DNA of 64,000 nucleotides from assembly GCA_902760805.1 (NCBI GenBank), contig CACWHY010000006.1, forward strand, positions 1,505 through 65,504, read 5' to 3'. The DNA is from Ruminococcus flavefaciens (GTDB lineage Bacteria > Bacillota > Clostridia > Oscillospirales > Ruminococcaceae). A model generated the notes under the pieces. The model was not told the origin of the DNA. It saw only the letters and a list, made by a program, of their open reading frames with translations, and did no database searches. The position numbers and the translations under genes are program-made. This document shows positions 27,324 through 35,683 of this stretch, piece by piece. Each line of letters begins with the position of its first letter. The stretch's first letter is position 1.

Positions 27324-27512
27324 ATGGCTAAACAACTTACTTGCCCAAAGTGCAAAGGAACAAATCTTCAAGCAGTAAGCGAGGTTAATGGAGAAGGCGC
27401 AAAACTCTGGAAATTATGTATGTGCGGTATATGTGGATTGTCAGGTGCCGGAAAAACAAAAACCACAAATTATTGGGTTTGCGGAGATTGCGGAAACAAG
27501 TTTAAAATGTAA
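27324..27512 (+). CDS. Small zinc-ribbon protein
   Basis: A 62-aa protein with CPKC near the start, a CMCGICG segment in the middle and CGDCG near the end, giving two likely zinc sites around a short GAGKTKTTNY loop. No family name is certain. AGGAG precedes the ATG. Its stop overlaps the next start as TAATG, so translation of the two is coupled. A/T-rich composition, as for its neighbours. Confidence 0.8.
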   Translation: MAKQLTCPKCKGTNLQAVSEVNGEGAKLWKLCMCGICGLSGAGKTKTTNYWVCGDCGNKFKM

Positions 27513-27889
27513 TGGATAGAAAAACAGCAATATGGATTAAAACAATGAATGCTTTCTCAAAATACTGGGGATGTCATCAACTTCCTGAAAGAAGCTTCTT
27601 TTTTAGAGGCTATCAATTCCCGGTATGCGCAAGATGTACTGGAATAATCTTTGGAGAAATTAGTTATTTTATTCTATCCCGCATTATCCATATTAGAAAT
27701 CGTTCATTTTCAGTTCTTTGTCAACTTCCATTGGCGATAGACGGAACAATTCAGTATTATTCCAAATATCGTTCAAATAACCGTCGGCGATTTTTAACTG
27801 GTTTCCTTTTCGGATATGGAGTGTTCGCAACAATTACTGAATTTAAGAATTCGATTATTCCTTTATTTACCAAAAAGCGGACTCCATAA
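27512..27889 (+). CDS. DUF2085 membrane protein
   Basis: A 125-aa protein of the DUF2085 family. The signature GCHQLPERSFFFRGYQFPVC with the following ARCTGI block is clear, as are the later LPLAIDGTIQYYS and RRRFLTGFLFGYG blocks. The cysteine and histidine pattern suggests metal or haem binding, but the function is unknown. Two to three hydrophobic segments. The stop codon lies inside the loop of the terminator hairpin that follows. Confidence 0.88.
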   Translation: MDRKTAIWIKTMNAFSKYWGCHQLPERSFFFRGYQFPVCARCTGIIFGEISYFILSRIIHIRNRSFSVLCQLPLAIDGTIQYYSKYRSNNRRRFLTGFLFGYGVFATITEFKNSIIPLFTKKRTP

Positions 27890-27908
27890 GGAGTCCGCTT
27901 TCTTTTTA
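27873..27908 (+). terminator. Terminator overlapping the DUF2085 stop codon
   Basis: AAAGCGGACTCC and GGAGTCCGCTTT pair around ATAA, which contains the stop codon; TCTTTTT follows. Confidence 0.9.
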
Positions 27909-27921
27909 TCCATTTTTTTAC

Positions 27922-27945
27922 AGGAAGCCGAGGGCGGTCTCCCTT
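27922..27945. repeat. Damaged copy of the 11.2-kb palindromic repeat
   Basis: AGGAAGCCGAGGGCGGTCTC, followed by CC, matches the reverse complement of the GGGGAGGCCGCCCTCGGCCT unit with a few changes. Confidence 0.55.
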
Positions 27946-27960
27946 CATTATCCACTCATG

Positions 27961-28500
27961 TTAAAGGAGCCTTTTCCTTAGATCAGTTCGGTCAAGTGCC
28001 ACCGCCAGGGCAATGAACAGGGCTGCACTTGCTGCCACCTGTACGCAATAGGCCGGCGTCTGGGTGAAGGCGGCGATAAGGGCAGCCTTGGAAAGTCCCT
28101 TGGTCAGGAAAACTCCCTCGTAGACGCTGTATCCCACTATGCACAGCACCAGCGCCGGAACGATCGCCATGACATTCCGCAGACAGAGGATCTTCTCCGT
28201 TTTTCGGCTGAATAAAAGTGCCGTCAGAGCCTTGATCAGAATGGTCGCCGGGATCCACACCGGATAGCCGGAAAGCCCGTCTGCCAGAGCTCCGCCAATA
28301 ACTCCCGAGGCCACTGCGTAGGGCGCCGGAAGTATGCAGGCCGCAAGGTAGATCAGGCCGTCGCCGGCGTGGGTGTAGCCTGCTCCCGTTGGTATGTGAA
28401 GATAGGCCGTGAACACGAAGATCAGCGCCGAAAACAGTCCCGTGACTGTGATCAGGCGGAGCTTTTCCAGGGGCGGCCTTTTAGCTTTTGCTGTTGACAT
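27961..28500 (-). CDS. ECF transporter substrate-binding (S) component
   Basis: A 179-aa membrane protein with about six segments, similar to ECF-type vitamin transporter S subunits: LITVTGLFSALIFVFTAYL at the start, GYTHAGDGLIYLAACILP and GVIGGALADGLSGYPVWIP. The block order resembles the TIGR04002 group, whose ligand is not known to me. The ATG at 28500 follows GGAGG; the 49 upstream codons of open frame are rejected. No energising EcfA/T genes are near, so it should share a common module. No riboswitch was recognised in its roughly 20-nt leader. Confidence 0.82.
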   Translation of the reverse strand: MSTAKAKRPPLEKLRLITVTGLFSALIFVFTAYLHIPTGAGYTHAGDGLIYLAACILPAPYAVASGVIGGALADGLSGYPVWIPATILIKALTALLFSRKTEKILCLRNVMAIVPALVLCIVGYSVYEGVFLTKGLSKAALIAAFTQTPAYCVQVAASAALFIALAVALDRTDLRKRLL

Positions 28501-28525
28501 AAATATCCCTCCTTTGATTTCTCCC

Positions 28526-28554
28526 ATTATAACACATACCGGATCCATATGCAA
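28526..28554 (-). promoter_or_regulatory. Promoter of the ECF S-component gene
   Basis: On the minus strand TTGCAT (28549-28554) and TATAAT (28526-28531) with a 17-bp spacer. Confidence 0.75.
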
Positions 28555-28679
28555 TAGACCATGTATGATTTTTTTCTTATACCTGGCAATAGTCTCCGGA
28601 ATTTCGCCTTCAGGTGGACTTTTTGTGCATACTGACTTATTATGCAATATAATCTTATGTTATTTGGCATAAATCCACA

Positions 28680-28708
28680 TTGACAAAGAATGTGAAAAGT
28701 GGTAAAAT
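28680..28708 (+). promoter_or_regulatory. Promoter of the GH74-dockerin gene
   Basis: TTGACA (28680-28685) and TAAAAT (28703-28708) with a 17-bp spacer. Confidence 0.8.
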
Positions 28709-28777
28709 AAACTCACAATAAAAAGAATAATAACTTTTAACTAAGTGTTAACAGGTTATTAAATTTGGAGGGAAATC

Positions 28778-31486
28778 ATGAAAAAATTACAAAAGGCAGC
28801 CGCTATCTCAGCGGCAATGTGCCTCTGTGCTGTAGGCACTGCACAGGGCATCGCTCCCGCAGCAAGAACTGCTTTTGCTGCAACAAAGGACATCTCATCA
28901 GAAATGGAATGGGGCACGCTCAGAATGGGCGGAGCAGGCTTCGTTTCAGGCATCGTGACCGGCCAGAAGGAAATGTATCTCCGTACAGACGTAGGCGGCG
29001 TGTACAGATACAACTACGAGAAGAAGGCCTGGGATCAGCTTTTCGGCTTCGTCAGTGAGGACGACAGAGGTCTCCTCAGCTGTAAGGGAATAGCTATCGA
29101 CCCCACAGACGACATGACAGCCTACTTCCTCTGCGGCTGTGCTTACTTCTCTGACGCTAAGACTGTTATCTTCAAGACGACCGACGGCGGCAAGACCTTC
29201 ACCAGCGCTGACGTTACCGACATGATCCAGGTACACGGAAACGGCGACGGACGTGAGTGTATCGAGCCTATCGCTGTTGACCCTGACGACCCCGATACTA
29301 TCTACGCAGGCGGCGATGTTACCGGCGGCAAGTCCGCTCTCATCAAGTCAACTGACGGCGGCAAGACCTGGAACCCTGTTGAGGGCTATGACGCTCTGGG
29401 TCTTTTCTCCGGCGAGCTCAAGTACCCCAAGTGGACTGACCACATGGTAAGAGGCACTGAGCCCAGCAAGGAATACAACGAGCAGAACGGTATCGGCTGC
29501 GTTTACATCGAGGGCGGCAAGGTCTATGTCGGAACTTCTGTTACCGGTCAGGCAAATATCCACGTTGCAAGCGTTAAGGACGATAAGTTCGAGGCTATCG
29601 ACGCTCTCCCACACACAGACTATCCCCTTTCTATCACCAGCGACCACAACGGCAATCTCTTCTTCACATACATCGGCGGACTCGCTTTTGCAGGCGGTTC
29701 CGGCGGAGCTTATAAGTATGAGATCAAGTCCGGAAAGGTGGAGAAGCTCTCTGTTTCCGACAATGCTGTCGGTATGATCGAGGTGGACAAGAAGGATCCC
29801 AACAAGATGTTCGCCCGTACCTGCGGCGTTTGGTCCGATCAGTGGTACGAGAAGGTCTGGACCGATGGCTCTATCGCTTGGGGCGACCACTTCTTCCGCT
29901 CCTCTGACGGCGGTAAGACCTGGGAGGACATCACTCCCGGCGCCGGCGAAACTGACTACTCCACAGGGGAAGGCGTAAAGATCTTCAAGTCGCTCCCTAT
30001 CGATACAAATGGCTACGACTGGATCTACGGCAAGGCCTGCCACTGGGGAAGCGGTATCGTTATCGACCCCAGAGACCCTGAGGGCGACAGGCTCCTGCTC
30101 ACTTCAGGAAACGGCGTTTTCGCCTGCGATAATGCTTGGGATGAAATGGACATCCAGTTCTACTTCCAGCCCGACGGCGTTGAGGAGTGCGTAAGTCTTG
30201 ACTTCTTCAGCACAGCTGACGGTCTTGACCTCTCCGCTATCGGCGACTATGACGGATTTATCCACACAGGTAACAATACTATCCCTCAGCAGTACAAGCC
30301 TAACATGGGCTCTACCTCAGCTATCACTGTTTGTCCCCAGAATACCGATGTTTGGGCAAGAATAGCTGAAGGCGACGGCAACAATCAGGGCAGCGGCTAT
30401 GTAACACTTGACCGTGGCAAGACCTGGACTCCCTTCAACGCAGCTTTCAAGGGAGGCAAGCTCTCGATCACTGAGCTCTCTGCCGGCAAGTACAGGATCA
30501 TCAACTCCGGCGGCGGCGGAGATAAGGGCAGCGGTATCTCTTATTCTGACGACCTGGGCAAGACATGGACAAAGAGCGATGGAGTACAGGTCTCAAAGGC
30601 TTCTTATACTCTCGTTGACCCCGAGGATCCCAGCATCGTTTACGCTTCCGGCGCAAAACACAACGACTACTGGTCCTCCGATCTGACCAAGAAGGAGCCC
30701 ACATTAGAGGAGTCCCACTACTCTTATTACATCAGCGAAGACTACGGCGCTTCCTTTAAGGAAGTTGTTATCTGCCCCTACAACTGGGAGCTGACATGGA
30801 AGTTCGAGAACACCGGCGACCTGGCTTATCTGGGCAACGGCACTGTTGCTCTGGCAGGCGCAAACCACGGTCTGTTCATTATCTCAGACAAGGGAAATAA
30901 GGTGGAGCAGCTGGATACCGTTTCCTATGCAAAGTGCGTTGGCTACGGCGCTCCCGAGAAGAAGGGCAGCCCCAACACACTGTTCCTCTTCGGTAAGCCT
31001 GAACAGTCCGATCCCGAGGGCATCTACCGCTCAACTGACAGCGGAAAGACCTGGGTCTGCATCAGCTCAGATCACATCTACGGCGGTACCGGAAACGGCA
31101 ACTACCTGGTAGGCGACATGGATGAGTTCGGCAAGGTCTATATGTCAACTGTCGGCTGCGGTATCGTTTACGGACAGCTCGCAAGCGGCGGAGGCACTCC
31201 TTCCACTGACCCCACCACAAAGCCCGGCACAAAGGCTGACTGGGGCGACGCAAACGTTGACAAGAAGGTAGACCTGAACGACGCTGTTGCTATACTTCAG
31301 TACGCTGCACTTCCGGGAAAGTACCCTCTCACTGAGCAGGGCGCTGTCAACGCTGACGTTGTTGACAATGGCACCAGCGGAATTACCGGAATAGATGCGC
31401 TTTCGATCCAGATGTTCGATGCTAAGCTCTTCACGCAGGACGCTTGGCCTATGACAAAGAGCAAAATGGAATCATTCCTCAAGTAA
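28778..31486 (+). CDS. Secreted GH74-type xyloglucanase with dockerin
   Basis: A 902-aa extracellular enzyme. Residues 1-35 are a signal peptide ending AFA. Residues 40-805 form a two-propeller GH74-like catalytic region: WGTLRMGGAGFVSGIVTG and LRTDVGGVYRYN match the family N terminus, where an Asp in RTDVGG is the catalytic candidate. Seven Asp-box-like motifs occur, such as STDGGKTW, SSDGGKTW and SDDLGKTW. A Pro/Thr linker (PSTDPTTKPG) leads to a dockerin (about 825-890) with two duplicated calcium-loop segments, GDANVDKKVDLNDAVAILQY and a second starting NADVVDNG. The dockerin should plug the enzyme into a cohesin scaffold, i.e. a cellulosome. GGAGG precedes the ATG. Single-gene unit. Confidence 0.92.
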   Translation: MKKLQKAAAISAAMCLCAVGTAQGIAPAARTAFAATKDISSEMEWGTLRMGGAGFVSGIVTGQKEMYLRTDVGGVYRYNYEKKAWDQLFGFVSEDDRGLLSCKGIAIDPTDDMTAYFLCGCAYFSDAKTVIFKTTDGGKTFTSADVTDMIQVHGNGDGRECIEPIAVDPDDPDTIYAGGDVTGGKSALIKSTDGGKTWNPVEGYDALGLFSGELKYPKWTDHMVRGTEPSKEYNEQNGIGCVYIEGGKVYVGTSVTGQANIHVASVKDDKFEAIDALPHTDYPLSITSDHNGNLFFTYIGGLAFAGGSGGAYKYEIKSGKVEKLSVSDNAVGMIEVDKKDPNKMFARTCGVWSDQWYEKVWTDGSIAWGDHFFRSSDGGKTWEDITPGAGETDYSTGEGVKIFKSLPIDTNGYDWIYGKACHWGSGIVIDPRDPEGDRLLLTSGNGVFACDNAWDEMDIQFYFQPDGVEECVSLDFFSTADGLDLSAIGDYDGFIHTGNNTIPQQYKPNMGSTSAITVCPQNTDVWARIAEGDGNNQGSGYVTLDRGKTWTPFNAAFKGGKLSITELSAGKYRIINSGGGGDKGSGISYSDDLGKTWTKSDGVQVSKASYTLVDPEDPSIVYASGAKHNDYWSSDLTKKEPTLEESHYSYYISEDYGASFKEVVICPYNWELTWKFENTGDLAYLGNGTVALAGANHGLFIISDKGNKVEQLDTVSYAKCVGYGAPEKKGSPNTLFLFGKPEQSDPEGIYRSTDSGKTWVCISSDHIYGGTGNGNYLVGDMDEFGKVYMSTVGCGIVYGQLASGGGTPSTDPTTKPGTKADWGDANVDKKVDLNDAVAILQYAALPGKYPLTEQGAVNADVVDNGTSGITGIDALSIQMFDAKLFTQDAWPMTKSKMESFLK

Positions 31487-31493
31487 CATTCAA

Positions 31494-31526
31494 GGGGGAC
31501 TGCTTAGGCAGTCCCCCATTCATTTC
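31494..31526 (+). terminator. Terminator after the GH74 gene
   Basis: GGGGGACTGC and GCAGTCCCCC pair over TTAG and are followed by a T-rich stretch. Confidence 0.85.
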
Positions 31527-31536
31527 TTTGCATGAA

Positions 31537-31565
31537 AAAGGACACCCGTGGGGTGCCCTTTTTAT
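31537..31565. terminator. Second hairpin terminator, facing the TPM gene
   Basis: AAAAGGACACCC and GGGTGCCCTTTTT pair; A's and T's on both sides let it act on both strands. Confidence 0.75.
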
Positions 31566-32497
31566 TATCTGTGATGGCTTCCGCCGCCGTGTCCGCCGGA
31601 GAAGGAATGTCCGCCTCCGCCGCCTCCGCCGCCTCCACGGGAGCCTCCGCTGCTGGACTCGATCCTTGTGCGGGAGGTATGCTCTCGGAGGAAGGTGTCC
31701 TCCTTCTGGAAGTATCTGGTGCGCTCACGGGAAACGTAAACGCTTGCGTCAGTGGAAGATTTGAATCTGTACTTTCTCTTTACGACGAAGTATATGATCA
31801 GGGCAACGACCAGTCCTGTAATGACCGAAGATCCGGCATAAATCAGATCCATGGCCGGGGGACGGCTCTTGGAAACGTAGAATTCTCCGCCCTTGTAGTA
31901 GAAATACTTGCCAGAGGACTCATCGTGGTAGTAGCTCAGTCCGCCGGATGTGTCCTGACAGCTTTCCAGCAGTCCCAGATAGACCTCCAGCGCTTGGGCG
32001 ATGTCGTCGGGATACACCGTGGAGCCGGATGCCGGAAGATATGCGTCCAGCCGTGAGAAGATAGCGTCAATGCTGTCCTGATACCACAGCACAGCTTTTC
32101 CTGACGTGGAGATATGATCGCAGGCCGGGCTCTTTCCGGAAATATCCAGATAGTAGAACACACCGTCGGTATCCTCACCGAAAATACTGTCGTAGGAGTC
32201 GTCTGAGAAGATCACAGTAGCACTGTCGGTCTGATAACGGTAATCAGGACCCGCCAGAAAGATGTAGATGTTCATTTCCAGCTTCTCGGCAGTCTCCTGC
32301 ACCTTCTTATTCAGGTCATCCAGGGTTTGCTGATCCTGGCTGAAAAGGCCATAGTCGTCCTCTATCATGGACTGGCTGGCGTCACCGCTCCAGCCCTGAG
32401 AATAGTTGGTGGAGGCCGCAGCATCCAGGCTGAGCACAGGCAGCAGCATAAGGCTAAGCAAAACGGCTGCCGCAAGGGATATCACTCTTCTCATCAT
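31565..32497 (-). CDS. Secreted, membrane-anchored TPM-domain protein
   Basis: A 310-aa protein: signal peptide (1-29), an extracellular domain resembling TPM (residues 45-150, with DDYGLFSQDQQTLDDLNKKV and NIYIFLAGPDY), one membrane segment near 222-240 (SSVITGLVVALIIYFVV), and a cytosolic or wall-side tail. The last 30 residues are almost only Gly, Ser and His (GGGGGGGGHSFSGGHGGGSH), as in other TPM proteins. Its start overlaps the stop of the zinc-ribbon protein gene (ATGA), so the two proteins are likely partners. Function unknown; TPM proteins have been tied to photosystem repair in plants and to membrane processes in bacteria. Confidence 0.83.
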   Translation of the reverse strand: MMRRVISLAAAVLLSLMLLPVLSLDAAASTNYSQGWSGDASQSMIEDDYGLFSQDQQTLDDLNKKVQETAEKLEMNIYIFLAGPDYRYQTDSATVIFSDDSYDSIFGEDTDGVFYYLDISGKSPACDHISTSGKAVLWYQDSIDAIFSRLDAYLPASGSTVYPDDIAQALEVYLGLLESCQDTSGGLSYYHDESSGKYFYYKGGEFYVSKSRPPAMDLIYAGSSVITGLVVALIIYFVVKRKYRFKSSTDASVYVSRERTRYFQKEDTFLREHTSRTRIESSSGGSRGGGGGGGGGHSFSGGHGGGSHHR

Positions 32498-33555
32498 ACC
32501 CTACCTCCGAAAAAGTATCCGATCACCGTAATTGCAAGGCCGATAGCTGCGCAGACCAGCCGCAGTTTTTTCTTATTCAGCGGAGGAGTACCTGCCAGCT
32601 TTCCGGTCTGGCCGTTAAGGGCGAACTCATACACCTTGCCGCCGTAGCGGTAGGTCATGAACCATACCGGCAGCATCATGTACTGCAAGTCGGTCTTCTG
32701 GATGTCGTAGTTTTCACGCTTCACGGAAAGCGAGGAGTAATTTCCCACGCTTTTTCGGATAACGCCTTGGCTGGCCTTAGTTGCCCTGTCCTTGATCCTT
32801 GGGAAGACAGCGGCCTTGTCAACGTCGTATTTATCTGCGAAAAATCCGCTGAAATAGGACATGGAGAAGTCCTTCAGCTCTGAGTAATCGAAGGGCTCGA
32901 TGGACTCCATCAGCAGATCCTCGATCTTGCTCTCGCCGTCCGCCGGGATACCCAGTGAGGTGACTCTTGCCTTTCTGACAACACGATACTCCTTGGTCTC
33001 GGTGTAGTGATAGTTGCCGGTGGTCCAGGAGCGGATCTTTTTGCCGATAGCCTCATAATCCGCCATGATGTCACAGTCAGCCACCCAGAAGGGCACATAG
33101 AGGCCGGTCATTTTCTCCAGCTGCTCGTCGGTGTTGAAATCCGGCGGGATGAACCAGCGCTTGCTCACCCATTTGCGGAATTTATTCAGAGCCTCCTCAC
33201 GGGTGATCTTGAAGCCGATGATCTTGCTGGGCTTGAAATCGCCGGTGAGCTTTCCTGAGAGGATGACCGGGTTGTGGCAGTAATAGCAGAATGTAGCGGT
33301 CTGCTGGTCGTCAGCCATGATGTCTGCGCCGCAGCTGGTGCAGTGGTAGAGGTTGGTGTGCTCGGCGAAATCGTCCTGAGCCTGCTGCTCCTCCTTAGGA
33401 AGAGCAGTTTCCTGCTGGGCGTAGATCTCCTTGATCTGATCTATGGTGAATGCGCTGAGGCAGTAATCGCAGCTCAGCTTTTGGGTAGCGGGGTCGAATT
33501 TCAGCTCCGCATTACAATTCGGACATTTATACTGTGCAGCGTCCAAGGCTGTCAC
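32494..33555 (-). CDS. Zinc-ribbon membrane-tethered protein
   Basis: A 353-aa protein with two N-terminal zinc ribbons: CPNC/CDYC (residues 10-34) and CTSC/CYYC (about 72-94). A long beta-rich domain follows, with VPFWVADCDIMADYEA and LPVWFMTYRYGGKVYEFALN, the latter a block seen in TFIIB-zinc-ribbon proteins of Firmicutes. One hydrophobic segment is at the C terminus (LVCAAIGLAITVIGYFFGG). It is probably a membrane-bound protein of unknown role, cotranslated with the TPM protein. Confidence 0.8.
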   Translation of the reverse strand: MTALDAAQYKCPNCNAELKFDPATQKLSCDYCLSAFTIDQIKEIYAQQETALPKEEQQAQDDFAEHTNLYHCTSCGADIMADDQQTATFCYYCHNPVILSGKLTGDFKPSKIIGFKITREEALNKFRKWVSKRWFIPPDFNTDEQLEKMTGLYVPFWVADCDIMADYEAIGKKIRSWTTGNYHYTETKEYRVVRKARVTSLGIPADGESKIEDLLMESIEPFDYSELKDFSMSYFSGFFADKYDVDKAAVFPRIKDRATKASQGVIRKSVGNYSSLSVKRENYDIQKTDLQYMMLPVWFMTYRYGGKVYEFALNGQTGKLAGTPPLNKKKLRLVCAAIGLAITVIGYFFGGRV

Positions 33556-33588
33556 TCCTTTACAGATAGATAAATGTATATCATTCTT

Positions 33589-33617
33589 ATTCTAACACAT
33601 TTCCGCATCTTTTGCAA
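33589..33617 (-). promoter_or_regulatory. Promoter of the zinc-ribbon/TPM operon
   Basis: On the minus strand TTGCAA (33612-33617) and TAGAAT (33589-33594) with a 17-bp spacer. Confidence 0.65.
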
Positions 33618-33688
33618 GAGCAATTTACAAAACACCGCAATAACCGCCCGATTTTTGGAGAAACTGCTCTGATACCGCTGTTTATGCC

Positions 33689-33717
33689 TTGACATTTTTT
33701 GTATAATACCGTATAAT
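33689..33717 (+). promoter_or_regulatory. Promoter of citrate synthase copy 2
   Basis: TTGACA (33689-33694) and TATAAT (33712-33717) with a 17-bp spacer, a near-consensus strong promoter. Confidence 0.88.
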
Positions 33718-33747
33718 AGTATTATAATGATTGTTTTGTACTAAATG

Positions 33748-33824
33748 TAAAGGCGCCTTCGGGGATACGCCTTGCCGGGAGATAGCTCCCGTTTTGCCCA
33801 GGGAGCAGCAAAGACTGCTCCGGA
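33748..33824 (+). ncRNA. Structured 5' leader with three hairpins, class unknown
   Basis: Within the 120-nt leader of citrate synthase copy 2, three stems follow each other: AAGGCG/CGCCTT (33750-33773), CGGGAG-ATAG-CTCCCG (33776-33791) and GGAGCAG-CAAAGA-CTGCTCC (33802-33821). None ends in a T-tract, so they are not terminators. It does not fit the riboswitch consensus sequences I can recall. It could be a cis-regulatory RNA or a stabilising leader. Confidence 0.45.
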
Positions 33825-33845
33825 AAAGAAAGGACGGCGAATTAT

Positions 33846-35213
33846 ATGGACTATGGATTTTCACGCATCACACCTGAGATCATGCGGCTGGCTGAAAAGT
33901 CACTGGACGGCTATCGCATCGATCCCGAGCTCTACACCCAGTACGACGTAAAGCGAGGCCTTCGTGACATCAACGGCAACGGCGTTGTTGCAGGCCTTAC
34001 GAACATCAGCACCATCAAGGTGCTGGACACAGGCGACGGTATGCCCAACCACGGTGACGGAAAGCTCTACTACCGTGGCATCGACGTTGAGGACATAGTC
34101 GCCGGCTTTATGAAGGAAAAGCGCTTCGGCTTCGAGGAGACCGTTTACCTGCTCCTCTTCGGAAATATGCCCTCTGAGGGCGAGCTTTCCTCCTTCAAGA
34201 AGATACTGGCTGATTTCCGCAGCCTGCCTTCTACCTTCACAAGAGATGTGATCATGAAGGCTCCCAGCGACAACATGATGAACACCCTTGCAAAGTGTGT
34301 TCTTGCGCTTTATTCCTACGATAATTCCGCAAATGACATCTCTATCCCAAACGTTCTCCGCCAGTGCATCGAGCTGATCACGCTCTTCCCGGTGCTTGCG
34401 GTGTACGGCTACAACGTTTACAAGTATTCCCGTGACGGAGGCTCTCTGTTCATCCACGATCCTCAGCCTGAGCTTTCCATTGCGGAGAATTTGCTGTATA
34501 TGCTCCGCCCGGACAAGCAGTATACCGAGCTGGAGGCCAGGCTCCTTGACCTTGCTCTGGTGCTGCACGCTGAGCACGGCGGCGGCAACAATTCCACCTT
34601 CACGGTACACGTTGTTTCCTCTTCGGGAACTGACACTTATTCGGCAATAGCTGCTGCTCTTGGCTCTCTCAAGGGGCCCAAGCACGGCGGCGCCAATATC
34701 AAGGTGGCCATGATGTTCGACGACATGAAGGCCAGCGTCAAGGACTGGACTGACGAGGACGAGGTGAGGAACTACCTGCGCAAGCTGCTCCACAAGGAGG
34801 CCTTCGACCGTGCAGGCCTGATCTACGGCATGGGTCACGCTGTTTACTCTCAGTCTGACCCGAGAGCAAAGGTGTTCAAGGGCTTCGTCGAGAGCCTTTC
34901 ATCTGAGAAGGGCCGCCACGACGAGTTCGCCCTGTATTCACTGGTGGAGCGTCTTGCTCCCGAGGTCATCGCCGAGGAGCGCCGCATCTACAAGGGCGTC
35001 TGCGCAAACGTTGACTTCTACAGCGGCTTCGTTTACCGTATGCTGGGCATCCCGGACGAGCTCTTTACGCCGATCTTCGCAGTTTCAAGAATTGCAGGCT
35101 GGTCCGCTCACCGCATCGAGGAGCTGATCAACTCAAACAAGATCATTCGCCCGGCTTACAAGGCCATTTCTCCCATGCACGCCTACACCGATATGGAGCA
35201 CCGCATGGACTAA
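33846..35213 (+). CDS. gltA: Citrate synthase, copy 2
   Basis: A 455-aa citrate synthase of the same clostridial type as the copy at 3300-4652. Catalytic His, His and Asp lie in LHAEHGGGNNSTF, YGMGHAVYSQSDPRA and NVDFYSG. It has the host's C-ending codon preference and a strong promoter with a structured leader, so it is probably the housekeeping copy. A 140-aa membrane protein gene follows 10 bp later. The start codon at 33846 follows AAAGGA with rather long spacing. Confidence 0.95.
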   Translation: MDYGFSRITPEIMRLAEKSLDGYRIDPELYTQYDVKRGLRDINGNGVVAGLTNISTIKVLDTGDGMPNHGDGKLYYRGIDVEDIVAGFMKEKRFGFEETVYLLLFGNMPSEGELSSFKKILADFRSLPSTFTRDVIMKAPSDNMMNTLAKCVLALYSYDNSANDISIPNVLRQCIELITLFPVLAVYGYNVYKYSRDGGSLFIHDPQPELSIAENLLYMLRPDKQYTELEARLLDLALVLHAEHGGGNNSTFTVHVVSSSGTDTYSAIAAALGSLKGPKHGGANIKVAMMFDDMKASVKDWTDEDEVRNYLRKLLHKEAFDRAGLIYGMGHAVYSQSDPRAKVFKGFVESLSSEKGRHDEFALYSLVERLAPEVIAEERRIYKGVCANVDFYSGFVYRMLGIPDELFTPIFAVSRIAGWSAHRIEELINSNKIIRPAYKAISPMHAYTDMEHRMD

Positions 35214-35223
35214 GGAGGCGGCT

Positions 35224-35646
35224 ATGGAACAAAGACCAGCGGCAATGGTCTTCCTCACGACAATGGGGATCACCGCAGTCAGCTTCGGGACGTCCTGCTT
35301 TCTGGACTGGCTATTCGGCGAAAGCAACGCCATGCTGCCCGTCATGATCATCTTCGGCCTGGTGCTGTTCTTCCTGCCAATATTCGCCTTAGTCCTGGAA
35401 AACCGCATGAAGGAGGAGCTGTCGGCGAAGAAATTCCTGCTGGCCTACTTCGGCGGCTATGCAGCCACCGCAGCGATTGGCAGCGTGATGATCTACGGCG
35501 GGATCATCGACCTCGACAAGCTCTTTCCTGACGAGTTCATGGGCGGTATCGTCATGCTGGTCCTGCTTCTCATTCTCCTAGGAGGACTTGTCTGGGCGGC
35601 ATTCGTCCGCATAACAGCTGCCATAGTTCGGCACCTTCAAAAATAA
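35224..35646 (+). CDS. Four-helix membrane protein, unknown function
   Basis: A 140-aa protein not recognised as a named family. Four hydrophobic segments are visible: VFLTTMGITAVSFGTSCF, MIIFGLVLFFLPIFALVL, YFGGYAATAAIGSVMIYG and IVMLVLLLILLGGLVWAAF. The loops are short and the C terminus is basic. AAGGAGG overlaps the citrate synthase stop, and it is probably read from that promoter. Confidence 0.75.
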   Translation: MEQRPAAMVFLTTMGITAVSFGTSCFLDWLFGESNAMLPVMIIFGLVLFFLPIFALVLENRMKEELSAKKFLLAYFGGYAATAAIGSVMIYGGIIDLDKLFPDEFMGGIVMLVLLLILLGGLVWAAFVRITAAIVRHLQK

Positions 35647-35683
35647 CTCAAGGAACAAAATTATCCGAAAGGAATGATATAAA

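Noticed and set aside
28501-28680. A riboswitch upstream of the ECF S-component gene
   Set aside because: Vitamin transporters often have one, but the promoter lies only about 25 bp from the start codon, leaving no room; no known motif was seen further up.
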